Part shown: positions 1 to 6,239 of the stretch, one piece after another
How the letters are laid out: every line of letters begins with the position of its first letter
How positions within the stretch are numbered: position 1 is the stretch's first letter
Assembly: GCA_938008925.1 (NCBI GenBank)
Contig: CALLIQ010000228.1
Coordinates: 1 to 7,913 of the forward strand
DNA from: an uncultured Acidimicrobiales bacterium
GTDB taxonomy: Bacteria > Actinomycetota > Acidimicrobiia > Acidimicrobiales > SZUA-35
DNA length: 7,913 bases
Direction of reading: 5' to 3'
Position numbers and translations under genes: made by a program
Notes under the pieces: model-generated
Told to the model about the DNA's origin: nothing
Databases searched by the model: none
The model's input: only the letters and a program-made list of their open reading frames with translations

Positions 1-1
1 T

Positions 2-103
2 GATGGCATGAAGGCGGCCATGGGCGCCATGGGCGGGCTGCTGGCCGGTCGTCCCGACGTCAAGCTGATGGATCCGGTGGCCGCAAAGGGCCTGGAGTTC
101 TGA
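2..103 (+). CDS. C-terminal fragment of an unidentified protein, possibly GatB/YqeY-like
   Basis: This frame is open from the left edge and ends at TGA 101-103, giving 33 residues that finish with LMDPVAAKGLEF. The rest of the gene lies outside the window. The tail has the pattern M-x3-MG-x-M ... GR-x-D-x-KL-x2-x-V, which resembles the short helical C-terminal tail of GatB/YqeY-domain proteins, where a helical tail is associated with tRNA binding. That resemblance is weak, rests on about 30 residues, and is inference. The stop codon overlaps the probable CTG start of trpC, so the two genes are likely cotranscribed and translationally coupled. Confidence 0.5.
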   Translation, partial: DGMKAAMGAMGGLLAGRPDVKLMDPVAAKGLEF

Positions 104-879
104 GCACCTATCTCGATTCGATTCTCGCCGCTCATCGAGACGCGGCGAGTCACGATCAGCGGTCGATCGACGCACTGCGCGAGCAGGTCGCCGATCTCGC
201 ACCCACACGTGGGTTCCGTTCGGCGATCGCTTCCGTCGATGGCCTCGCCGTCATCAGCGAGATCAAGCGACGCTCACCGTCGAAGGGTGACCTCGCCGCC
301 GGGCTCGATCCGGCGGCGTTGGCGACGATGTACGCGGCTGGCGACGCCACCTGTTTGTCGGTGCTCACCGACGCAGACGCATTCGGCGGCTCGCCGGAAG
401 ACCTCGCTGCGGCACGGGCGGCGGTGACGCTTCCGGTCCTTCGAAAAGACTTCACGGTGTCGGCCCTCGACGTCGTCGACGCCCGCCTCATGGGTGCTGA
501 CTGCCTTCTGTTGATCGTGGCGGCCCTCGACGACGTCGAATTGGCTGACTTCCATGATCTGGCCGTCGAGATCGGTCTCGACGTGCTCGTCGAAGCCCAT
601 GACGAAGCCGAAGTCGAGCGGGCGATGGCCGTTGGCTCAACGATGATCGGGATCAACCAACGAGATCTCGTCACCTTCGAGGTCGACACCGAGCGCGCCG
701 TCCGCGTCGGCCGTGCACTGCCGACAGGGGTCGTGCGAGTCGCGGAATCGGGCATCAAGGGAACCGATGACGCTGCCCTGCTCGCGGCAGCCGGCTACCA
801 CGCGGTGCTCGTCGGCGAGACGCTGGTCCGCTCCGACGATCCGGCCGCAGCGGTCGCCGGGCTCCGCGCCTGCGGATGA
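100..879 (+). CDS. trpC: Indole-3-glycerol phosphate synthase (TrpC)
   Basis: This cytoplasmic (beta/alpha)8-barrel enzyme closes and decarboxylates CdRP to indole-3-glycerol phosphate, the fourth step of tryptophan synthesis from chorismate. Reading from CTG 100 gives 259 residues, the usual family length. All family catalytic motifs are visible: EIKRRSPSKG (E54, K56), LRKDF (K116), VEAHDE (E165), GINQRDL (N186) and AESGIKG (E216, S217). Each lies six residues later than in the well-studied archaeal enzyme, so the N-terminus is probably complete. The start is odd. Between the in-frame stop at 1-3 and the first catalytic motif there is no ATG, GTG or TTG. CTG 100 overlaps the upstream TGA and has AAGGG (86-90) about 9 nt ahead. 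The first ATG (319) would remove catalytic E54 and K56. Identity is firm; the exact start is inferred. Confidence 0.95.
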   Translation: MSTYLDSILAAHRDAASHDQRSIDALREQVADLAPTRGFRSAIASVDGLAVISEIKRRSPSKGDLAAGLDPAALATMYAAGDATCLSVLTDADAFGGSPEDLAAARAAVTLPVLRKDFTVSALDVVDARLMGADCLLLIVAALDDVELADFHDLAVEIGLDVLVEAHDEAEVERAMAVGSTMIGINQRDLVTFEVDTERAVRVGRALPTGVVRVAESGIKGTDDAALLAAAGYHAVLVGETLVRSDDPAAAVAGLRACG

Positions 880-908
880 ACCGAGTATCGCCCTGGCTCT
901 CGCCTGGC

Positions 909-914
909 TAGCGT
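909..914 (+). promoter_or_regulatory. Candidate -10 hexamer for leaderless trpF
   Basis: TAGCGT fits the actinobacterial TAnnnT -10 pattern and ends 6 nt before GTG 921, placing the expected transcription start on the start codon. There is no convincing -35 element 16-18 nt upstream. Supported mainly by the same arrangement before other genes in this window. Confidence 0.4.
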
Positions 915-920
915 GACGTC

Positions 921-1616
921 GTGACCGTCCCATCGAGCGCTGCAGACCACGGCGACGACCGTCGCGTGTTCGTGAAGGTCTGTGGGATCACGACACCAGA
1001 CGATGCGCTGCTCGCTGCGGGTCTCGGCGCCGATGCCATCGGCATGATCTTCGCCGCATCGTCTCGCCGGATCACGGCAGGACGTGCTCGCGACGTCGTC
1101 CGTCGGCTTCCTCCCGACATCCTCACCGTCGGCGTCTTCCAGAACGAGCGACGGGAACGGGTCGTCGAGGCAGCGAACTCGATCGGTCTCCGGGCCGTGC
1201 AGCTCCACGGGCGCGAATCGGCTGAAGACACTCGGTGGATCGCTGAGCGCGTCCCGTCGGTGATTCGAGTGTTCACGCCTGGCGATCCGGGTCTGCAGCG
1301 TGTGGAGGACTACGGGCCCGTGCAGCTGATGGTCGACTCGCCGAAGGACGGCGACGGTCGTCCGTTCGACCACTCGATCCTCGAGCGTCTCGGGATCAAC
1401 CGGCGAGTGTTGCTCGCCGGTGGGCTCGACCCGACGAACGTGGCCGATGCCATCGAAACGGTCCAGCCGTGGGGTGTCGATGTGGCTTCGGGGGTCGAGG
1501 CGAAGCCCGGCCACAAGGATCCGGTGTTGTTGCGGCGCTTCATCGCCAATGCCCGCTCTGCACGGTGGGATCCACGGTCGGAGGCCGACATCGGCCGACC
1601 GATCGATCGAGGCTGA
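921..1616 (+). CDS. trpF: Phosphoribosylanthranilate isomerase (TrpF)
   Basis: TrpF converts N-(5'-phosphoribosyl)anthranilate to CdRP, the substrate of the TrpC encoded just upstream. From GTG 921 it is 231 residues. The family signature KVCGIT is at residues 19-24 with catalytic C21. QLHG follows, then the general-acid region MVDSP with D139, and the phosphate-binding motifs LLAGGLDPTNV and GVDVASGVE near the C-terminus. The usual GGTG-x2-FDW loop reads GDGRPFDH here, a divergent form. The gene begins 41 nt after trpC and has no Shine-Dalgarno. A TAGCGT hexamer (909-914) ends 6 nt before GTG 921, which suggests a second, leaderless promoter and favours this start. GTG 966 would give a more typical MFVKVCGIT start (216 residues) and remains possible. 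Confidence 0.95.
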   Translation: MTVPSSAADHGDDRRVFVKVCGITTPDDALLAAGLGADAIGMIFAASSRRITAGRARDVVRRLPPDILTVGVFQNERRERVVEAANSIGLRAVQLHGRESAEDTRWIAERVPSVIRVFTPGDPGLQRVEDYGPVQLMVDSPKDGDGRPFDHSILERLGINRRVLLAGGLDPTNVADAIETVQPWGVDVASGVEAKPGHKDPVLLRRFIANARSARWDPRSEADIGRPIDRG

Positions 1617-1619
1617 CCC

Positions 1620-1988
1620 ATGGCTGGCTCGTCGGACTGGGCGAAGGTCGACGCCTGTGAGCTGTGTGCTGCGGATCGCTTCACGCACTGGTACTCCGAG
1701 GACGACGTCTGCTGGGTCGCTGACTGTGAAGCCTGCAGCGTGCCGATGGTCGTGTGGAACGGCCACGGGACCGAGCCGCCAGCTGCGGTGGTGGAGCACT
1801 GTCTCGACGCGCTGACGATCGCTGCCGATGCGCGGTTCGGGGCGGGAAACTGGACCATCGATCGTCAGATGCGACAGGTTCCGGAGCATTTTCATGCCCA
1901 CGCCCGAGACGCCGACTGGTGGCAACTCCGCATGCAGCGGCCCTTGAGTCGCTACACGGGCGTCGGTTCCGATCGCGTCACCCACTGA
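1620..1988 (+). CDS. Small Cys/His-rich protein with HIT-like HxHxH motif
   Basis: A 122-residue soluble protein with no signal peptide or membrane segment, starting at ATG 1620, 3 nt after the trpF stop, with GAGG (1608-1611) as ribosome binding site. The close spacing implies cotranslation with trpF. It has a CELC pair (C13, C16), C31, and a second CxxC (C36, C39). HFHAHAR follows at residues 90-96. That segment matches the histidine-triad signature His-phi-His-phi-His-phi-phi. C-x2-C near the N-terminus and VPMVVWNGHG (41-50) resemble the opening of HIT-fold proteins, whose LVIPK-x-H element precedes the triad by about 40-50 residues. If the comparison holds, H92 would be the nucleophile of a nucleotide hydrolase or transferase, and the cysteines could bind zinc. 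I do not recognise a named family. Function is unknown and the HIT link is inference. Confidence 0.8.
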   Translation: MAGSSDWAKVDACELCAADRFTHWYSEDDVCWVADCEACSVPMVVWNGHGTEPPAAVVEHCLDALTIAADARFGAGNWTIDRQMRQVPEHFHAHARDADWWQLRMQRPLSRYTGVGSDRVTH

Positions 1989-2051
1989 CGACTGTCGGCG
2001 CGGGAGGACAACGGGCGGGAAGAGATCGGCGGTTCCAGCGGTTGCAGGGCT

Positions 2052-3428
2052 GTGCCGAACTCAGCCGCTCGTGTCCGATTTCTGATCGTCGCTCTCGCCC
2101 TCGCCTTGGTTGCGAGCGCCTGCTCGGCGAGTGACGGAGGAGCCGACACCGCTGCCGACGCCGGCGAGTCGACCGAGACCGAGGCCTCGACGGACGACGC
2201 CGCCTCTGACGGGGATGCCGACGACGACGGCGCCGAATCAGACGCGGAGGGCGAAAGCGACGACGAGGACGCCGCCGACTCCGACGCCGCAGATGCAGCG
2301 ACCGACGACGTCGACACGTACATCGCTCCCGTCGCCGGGTTCGACTACTCGACCATCGACTACGACGCAGACCCTCAAGACTCCGTTCTCCGGGTCGGCC
2401 CCATCCATCCGAGCTTTCCTCCCCCCGTGGTCTTGCCAAGCGACATCGTGAGCGGCGGTCCACCGCCGGACGGCATTCCCCCGATCGACACGCCCGAGTT
2501 CGTGTCGATCGCCGATGCCGACTTCATCGGCAGCGACGAGGAACCTGTCGTCGTCGTCGAGATCGACGGCGATGCCCGGGCGTATCCCATCCAAATCATG
2601 ATCTGGCACGAGATCGTGAACGACGTGATCGGCGACGTGCCCGTGACCGTGACGTACTGCCCGCTCTGCAACTCGGCGATCGCCTACGACCGCCGGTTCG
2701 GCGATCGAGTGCTCGACTTCGGCACCTCGGGTCGGCTCTATCAGTCGGCGCTCGTGATGTATGACCGCCAGACCGAGTCGTTGTGGGCGCACTTCACGGG
2801 ACAGGGACTCGTCGGGCACTTCGCTGGAGCGGAACTCACGCTTCTCCCGGCGCAGACATTGTCGTTCGGTCAATTCAGCGAGCTGTATCCCGACGGCCAG
2901 GTCCTGAGCGTCGACACTGGTTTCGATCGTGCGTACGGTGCGAATCCGTACGAGGGCTACGACAACGAGAACCGTCCGCCGATCGCCACCTTCATCAGCC
3001 AGCCGATCGATGAGCGCCTCGAATCGAAGATCCGAGTGGTCGGCGTGGTCGACCCGGCGGGTCCGATCGCCGTGTCGCTGGCAACGCTGAGCGCCGAGGG
3101 AGTGGTTGCGCTCGACGAAGAGGGTCGCAACGTCGTGTTGTTCCACCAGGGTGGCCTGGCGTCAGCGCTCGACACGAGCGAGATCATCGAAGGCCAAGAC
3201 ATCGGCCAGACCGGCGCGTTCGTGCCCGTCACAGCTGACGGGACCCCGCTGACGTTCACGGCGACCGATGGCGGGTTCGTCGACGATCAGACCGGATCGA
3301 CGTGGACGATCAACGGCACGGCGGCCGAGGGTGAACTGAGCGGTGAGTCGCTCGAGCGCATTCCCCACCTCGACACGTTCTGGTTCGCCTGGGCGACCTA
3401 CCGACCCGAGACCCTGCTCGTCGAATAG
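2052..3428 (+). CDS. DUF3179 domain-containing lipoprotein
   Basis: A 458-residue probable lipoprotein starting at GTG 2052. A short basic n-region, a hydrophobic core (about residues 8-20) and a lipobox ending at C24 (VASAC) indicate export and lipid anchoring. Residues about 25-95 form a low-complexity linker dominated by Asp, Glu, Ala, Ser and Thr. From about residue 160 the DUF3179 core appears: RAYPIQIMIWHEIVND (H186), then TVTYCPLCNSAIAYDR with the CxxC pair C203/C206, GTSGRLYQSALVMYDR and a Trp/His/Gly-rich stretch after it. No biochemical role is established for this family as far as I know; the CxxC and histidine could form a metal or redox site, but that is speculation. The start has only a poor AGGG nearby. 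The gene stands alone, 63 nt after the HIT-like gene and convergent with leuA. Confidence 0.92.
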   Translation: MPNSAARVRFLIVALALALVASACSASDGGADTAADAGESTETEASTDDAASDGDADDDGAESDAEGESDDEDAADSDAADAATDDVDTYIAPVAGFDYSTIDYDADPQDSVLRVGPIHPSFPPPVVLPSDIVSGGPPPDGIPPIDTPEFVSIADADFIGSDEEPVVVVEIDGDARAYPIQIMIWHEIVNDVIGDVPVTVTYCPLCNSAIAYDRRFGDRVLDFGTSGRLYQSALVMYDRQTESLWAHFTGQGLVGHFAGAELTLLPAQTLSFGQFSELYPDGQVLSVDTGFDRAYGANPYEGYDNENRPPIATFISQPIDERLESKIRVVGVVDPAGPIAVSLATLSAEGVVALDEEGRNVVLFHQGGLASALDTSEIIEGQDIGQTGAFVPVTADGTPLTFTATDGGFVDDQTGSTWTINGTAAEGELSGESLERIPHLDTFWFAWATYRPETLLVE

Positions 3429-3457
3429 GCCAGCAGGTCAGATCATCGCAGACGAGT

Positions 3458-3481
3458 GGCGGGCGAGCCGTGAGGCCCGCC
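3458..3481. terminator. Convergent intergenic hairpin, probable bidirectional terminator
   Basis: Inverted repeat GGCGGGC (3458-3464) and GCCCGCC (3475-3481) with a 10-nt loop, lying between the DUF3179 stop (3428) and the leuA stop (3491). Neither side has a T-tract, which is common for hairpin terminators in high-GC actinobacteria. Assignment rests on position and symmetry. Confidence 0.5.
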
Positions 3482-3490
3482 CGCTCTCGG

Positions 3491-5227
3491 TCAAGACGAG
3501 TGTGCTCGGTTGATGGCCGACACGAGGCCACGGAGCGAAGCGGTGACGATGTCGGTGTGGATGCCGACACCCCAGATCTCCTTGCCGTCGACCTTGGTCT
3601 CGACGTAGGAAACGGCCCGGGCGTCGGCGCCAGCGCCGATCGCGTGCTCGTGATAGTCGAGGACTCGAAGCTCCGAGCCGCTCAGCTGGCGGATCGCCGC
3701 AGCGAACGCATCGATCGAGCCGTTGCCGTCGCTCTCGACAGTGGTCTCCTCACCATCGACTCGGATCACGACGCTCATCGTCGTGCGGTCCTGGCCGGCA
3801 GCGTTCTGCGAGGTGGAGAACGAGACGAGCTCGTACGGCTTCGTGGCTGCGAGATAGTGATCCTGGAACTGCTTCCAGATCTCGTCGCCGGTGACCTCTT
3901 TGCCCGTGGTGTCGGTGATCTGTTGTACGACGCGGGTGAACTCGATCTGCATCCGGCGGGGGAGGTCCAACTCCTGCTCGGTCTTGAGCAGGTAGGCCAC
4001 GCCGCCCTTGCCGGATTGTGAGTTGACTCGGATGACGTCTTCGTAGGTCCGGCCGACGTCCTTTGGATCGATGGGGAGGTACGGCACCTCCCACACCGTC
4101 TGTCCGGTCTTCTCCATCGCCTCGAAGCCCTTCTTGATGGCGTCTTGGTGGGAGCCGGAGAAGGCGGTGTAGACGAGGTCGCCCGCGTAGGGATGGCGGG
4201 GGTGCACCGGCAACTGGTTGCAGTGCTCGGCGATGCGACGGGCTTCGTTGATCTCGGTGAAGTCGAGCTCGGGATCGACACCCTGGCTGAACAGATTCAG
4301 CGCCAACGTGACGATGTCGACGTTGCCGGTGCGCTCGCCGTTGCCGAAGAGCGTGCCTTCGACCCGATCGGCTCCGGCCATGACGCCGAACTCAGCGGCG
4401 GCGACGCCGGTGCCGCGGTCGTTGTGAGGGTGCAGCGACAACACGACCGATTCGCGGTTGTCGATGTTGGCATCGAACCACTGGATCATGTCGGCGTAGA
4501 TGTTGGCGGTGCTCATCTCGACGGTCGCCGGCAGATTGAGGATGACGGGGTTGTCCGGCGTGGGCTGCCAGACGTCCATCACCGCTTCGCAGACGCGCTT
4601 GGCGAACGGCAGCTCGGTTCCGGTGAAGCTCTCCGGCGAGTACTCATAGCGAAGGTTCGTGCCGGGCAGCTTGTGCTCGTTGGCCTGGCACGCCTTCGCG
4701 CCTTCGACGGCGATGTCGATGATGCCCTGCTCGTCGAGCCCGAACACGACCCGGCGCTGGACGGTCGAGGTGCTGTTGTAGAGGTGAACGATGGCGTTCT
4801 CAGCGCCGACGAGGCTGTCGAAGGTCCGAGCGATGAGCTCGGGCCTGGCCTGCGTCAGCACCTGGATCGACACGTCGCTCGGGATGGCGCCGTCTTCGAT
4901 GATCTGGCGGACGAACTCGAAGTCGGTGTCGCTGGCAGCGGGAAAGCCGACCTCGATCTCCTTGAACCCGATCTCGACGAGCTGATCGAACATCATCCGC
5001 TTGCGGGCGGGGTCCATGGGCTCGATGAGTGCCTGGTTGCCATCTCGAAGGTCGACCGAGCACCACAACGGTGCTTCGGTGGTGACCTCGTCTGGCCATG
5101 TGCGGTTCGACGAATCGACGGGCAGCACATCGAGGTAGTGCTGGTACTTCTCGATCGGCATGCGACCGGCCGTGCCTCGTTGGGCTCGACGGCTCGCAGA
5201 CTCGGGGCGTGCGTGGGATGAACTCAT
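3491..5227 (-). CDS. leuA: 2-Isopropylmalate synthase (LeuA)
   Basis: LeuA condenses acetyl-CoA with 2-oxoisovalerate to 2-isopropylmalate, the committed step of leucine synthesis. The protein has 578 residues. An N-terminal extension precedes the HMGL-like TIM barrel, which opens near residue 53 with WCSVDLRDGNQAL (R61, metal ligand D62). SLHPHNDRGTG supplies H266 and H268, and GNGERTGNVD follows. All sit 19 residues earlier than in the Mycobacterium tuberculosis enzyme, so this is the longer actinobacterial/fungal type. The C-terminal part (about residues 440-578) corresponds to the leucine-binding regulatory domain, implying feedback inhibition. ATG 5227 is preceded by AGGAG (5238-5234) at good spacing. 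The reading frame stays open upstream to 5506, but that stretch overlaps the leader peptide and anti-sigma gene and is not used. Leucine-dependent control is likely through the leader described at 5308-5352. Confidence 0.98.
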   Translation of the reverse strand: MSSSHARPESASRRAQRGTAGRMPIEKYQHYLDVLPVDSSNRTWPDEVTTEAPLWCSVDLRDGNQALIEPMDPARKRMMFDQLVEIGFKEIEVGFPAASDTDFEFVRQIIEDGAIPSDVSIQVLTQARPELIARTFDSLVGAENAIVHLYNSTSTVQRRVVFGLDEQGIIDIAVEGAKACQANEHKLPGTNLRYEYSPESFTGTELPFAKRVCEAVMDVWQPTPDNPVILNLPATVEMSTANIYADMIQWFDANIDNRESVVLSLHPHNDRGTGVAAAEFGVMAGADRVEGTLFGNGERTGNVDIVTLALNLFSQGVDPELDFTEINEARRIAEHCNQLPVHPRHPYAGDLVYTAFSGSHQDAIKKGFEAMEKTGQTVWEVPYLPIDPKDVGRTYEDVIRVNSQSGKGGVAYLLKTEQELDLPRRMQIEFTRVVQQITDTTGKEVTGDEIWKQFQDHYLAATKPYELVSFSTSQNAAGQDRTTMSVVIRVDGEETTVESDGNGSIDAFAAAIRQLSGSELRVLDYHEHAIGAGADARAVSYVETKVDGKEIWGVGIHTDIVTASLRGLVSAINRAHSS

Positions 5228-5233
5228 TGCCTT

Positions 5234-5238
5234 CTCCT
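5234..5238 (-). promoter_or_regulatory. leuA Shine-Dalgarno, complementary to leader leucine codons
   Basis: AGGAG sits 6 nt before ATG 5227 and fixes the leuA start. CAGGAG (5239-5234) is exactly complementary to CTCCTG (5346-5341), two consecutive leucine codons of the leader peptide. A leader/SD pairing that a stalled ribosome would disrupt is therefore possible. Confidence 0.7.
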
Positions 5239-5293
5239 GGAAACGAACTTCGACTTGCTTGAACTCGGACTGGGGTGACTGGACGTCATTACT

Positions 5294-5320
5294 CCCGGCG
5301 CGTCGGATCAGACGGCCGGG
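5294..5320 (-). promoter_or_regulatory. Hairpin overlapping the end of the leuA leader peptide
   Basis: On the minus strand CCCGGCCGTC (5320-5311) pairs with GACG (5304-5301) and GCCGGG (5299-5294), a 10-bp stem with one bulged C and a 6-nt loop. The loop holds most of the leader stop codon region. No T-run follows, so it looks more like part of an RNA switch acting on translation, or a Rho-dependent arrangement, than a classical intrinsic attenuator. Confidence 0.6.
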
Positions 5321-5352
5321 CCCAGAAGTCGGAGGTCGAGCAGGAGGTTCAC
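5308..5352 (-). CDS. Leucine-rich leader peptide of leuA
   Basis: A 14-codon open frame, GTG 5352 to TGA 5308, encodes MNLLLDLRLLGPAV. Six of its 14 residues are leucine, in a short ORF placed 80 nt before leuA on the same strand. This is the classic arrangement for amino-acid-responsive control of a biosynthetic gene: ribosome progress over the leucine codons reports leucyl-tRNA charging. It starts 12 nt after the anti-sigma stop and has no Shine-Dalgarno. TAACCT (5367-5362) ends 9 nt before the GTG, so a leaderless or near-leaderless transcript is likely. The leader stop lies in the loop of a strong hairpin (5320-5294). From memory, a conserved RNA pseudoknot called the LEU element has been described upstream of leuA in many Actinobacteria; this may be a divergent member. 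Translation is inferred from composition and position. Confidence 0.7.
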   Translation of the reverse strand: MNLLLDLRLLGPAV

Positions 5353-5361
5353 TACCAGGGG

Positions 5362-5390
5362 AGGTTAGTCGATCTCGCCGCGGCTGACAC
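5362..5390 (-). promoter_or_regulatory. Candidate promoter of the leuA leader transcript
   Basis: Minus-strand GTGTCA (5390-5385, 4 of 6 to TTGACA), a 17-nt spacer and TAACCT (5367-5362, TAnnnT type). The -10 includes the TAA stop of the anti-sigma gene. A start 5-10 nt downstream falls at or just before GTG 5352. Inferred from spacing and position. Confidence 0.45.
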
Positions 5391-5631
5391 GCTCCCCGAA
5401 CTGGCGGAGGCTGTCGAGAACGACCGGATCGATGGGTGCCTTGTTGGTCGACAGGCTCACGCGAATGTTCTGGTACACCGAGGACTCGAGGTCGCAGTCG
5501 GTGCATTCATCCAGGTGGCTGGCCACCTTGCGGGCGGTTTCGGTGTCGGTCTCTCCGTCGAGGTAGCTCTGGAGCACCTCCATGACGTCGTCGCAGGAAA
5601 GCCCGCCACGCATCTTCTTGAAGAGTTTCAT
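5365..5631 (-). CDS. rsrA: RsrA/RshA-like zinc anti-sigma factor
   Basis: An 88-residue soluble protein predicted to bind and inhibit the ECF sigma factor encoded just upstream. It carries the ZAS zinc motif: C13, then H39, C43 and C46 in SHLDECTDC, i.e. C-x25-H-x3-C-x2-C. This is the ligand spacing of Streptomyces RsrA and mycobacterial RshA, in which thiol oxidation ejects zinc and frees the sigma factor. The surrounding SYLDGETDTET also resembles RshA. There are only three cysteines; the extra downstream cysteines found in RsrA are missing, leaving a minimal switch. No membrane segment is present, which fits a cytoplasmic redox sensor. ATG 5631 follows GAGGAG closely and overlaps the sigma stop by 4 nt, indicating translational coupling and matched stoichiometry. 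The family is secure; redox sensing is inferred from homology. Confidence 0.85.
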   Translation of the reverse strand: MKLFKKMRGGLSCDDVMEVLQSYLDGETDTETARKVASHLDECTDCDLESSVYQNIRVSLSTNKAPIDPVVLDSLRQFGERVSRGEID

Positions 5632-6218
5632 CGTGTTGCTCCTCGGGGGAGGGCGGCGGCCGAATCGAGGCCGTGTTCAGCAAGGTGATCGCGGATGCGC
5701 TTCCGGGCTCGATGGAGCCGGCTCATGACCGTGCCAACAGGAACGCCGAGGATGTCGGCGGCTTCCTGGTAGGCGAGACCGTTGAGATCGACGAGTTCGA
5801 CGACTTGGCGGAAGTCGGTCGAGAGCTCGGCGAACGCGTCGGTGACCGATGCATCGAAGGTCGGATCGACCACGAGCTCTTCTGGCCCGGTGGTTTCGGC
5901 GAAATCGACCGATCGCTCGAAGGTGAGATCGGGATCATCCAACAGGTCGGGCCGCTTCTTGCGTGCCCGGTTGATGTTGGCGTTGCGCATGATGGTGAGC
6001 AGCCAGGCTCGTGGGTAGCGGCCGTCGAAGCGCTCGATCGCTCGGAAGGCCCGCAGGAGTGTGTCCTGGACGAGGTCCTCGGCATCGGTCTGGTTTCTGG
6101 TGAGCGACCGGGCCGTGCGATACATGACCTCGAGCTCGGGGATCACGTATCGGTTGAAGGCCTCGGTGGCGTCCGCCGAGGCGGCGGGGGAATCGACCTC
6201 GGTTGGGCGTTCTGTCAT
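5628..6218 (-). CDS. sigR: ECF sigma factor, SigR/SigH type
   Basis: A 196-residue extracytoplasmic-function sigma factor directing RNA polymerase to stress promoters. Region 2 spans about residues 20-85, with MYRTARSLTRN, DAEDLVQDTLLRAF and PRAWLLTIMRNANINRARK. After a variable linker, region 4 covers about residues 125-185, with YQEAADILGVPVGTVMSRLH forming the helix-turn-helix that reads the -35 element. These motifs resemble actinobacterial SigR/SigH, regulators of thiol-oxidative stress. Two context features agree: the overlapping anti-sigma gene has RsrA spacing, and the promoter is a perfect SigR match, pointing to autoregulation. ATG 6218 is chosen. In-frame GTG 6230 lies about where transcription should begin and could be a leaderless start adding four residues. 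ATG 6296 lies upstream of the promoter and is unlikely. The gene is divergent from glbO. Confidence 0.93.
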   Translation of the reverse strand: MTERPTEVDSPAASADATEAFNRYVIPELEVMYRTARSLTRNQTDAEDLVQDTLLRAFRAIERFDGRYPRAWLLTIMRNANINRARKKRPDLLDDPDLTFERSVDFAETTGPEELVVDPTFDASVTDAFAELSTDFRQVVELVDLNGLAYQEAADILGVPVGTVMSRLHRARKRIRDHLAEHGLDSAAALPRGATR

Positions 6219-6239
6219 GACGGCGACCACGAAGCAACT

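Noticed and set aside
795..1985. 396-codon open frame on the minus strand opposite trpF and the HIT-like gene
   Set aside because: Its product is Arg/His/Asp-rich without family motifs, and it runs antisense to genes with clear catalytic signatures. It is a high-GC shadow frame.
4145..5221. 358-codon open frame on the plus strand opposite leuA
   Set aside because: It lies entirely antisense to a textbook LeuA. The Asp/Val/Leu-rich product has no recognisable domain and no ribosome binding site.
5228..5506. 93-codon upstream extension of the leuA frame
   Set aside because: It overlaps the anti-sigma gene and the leader region in another frame, has atypical composition, and a strong Shine-Dalgarno marks ATG 5227.
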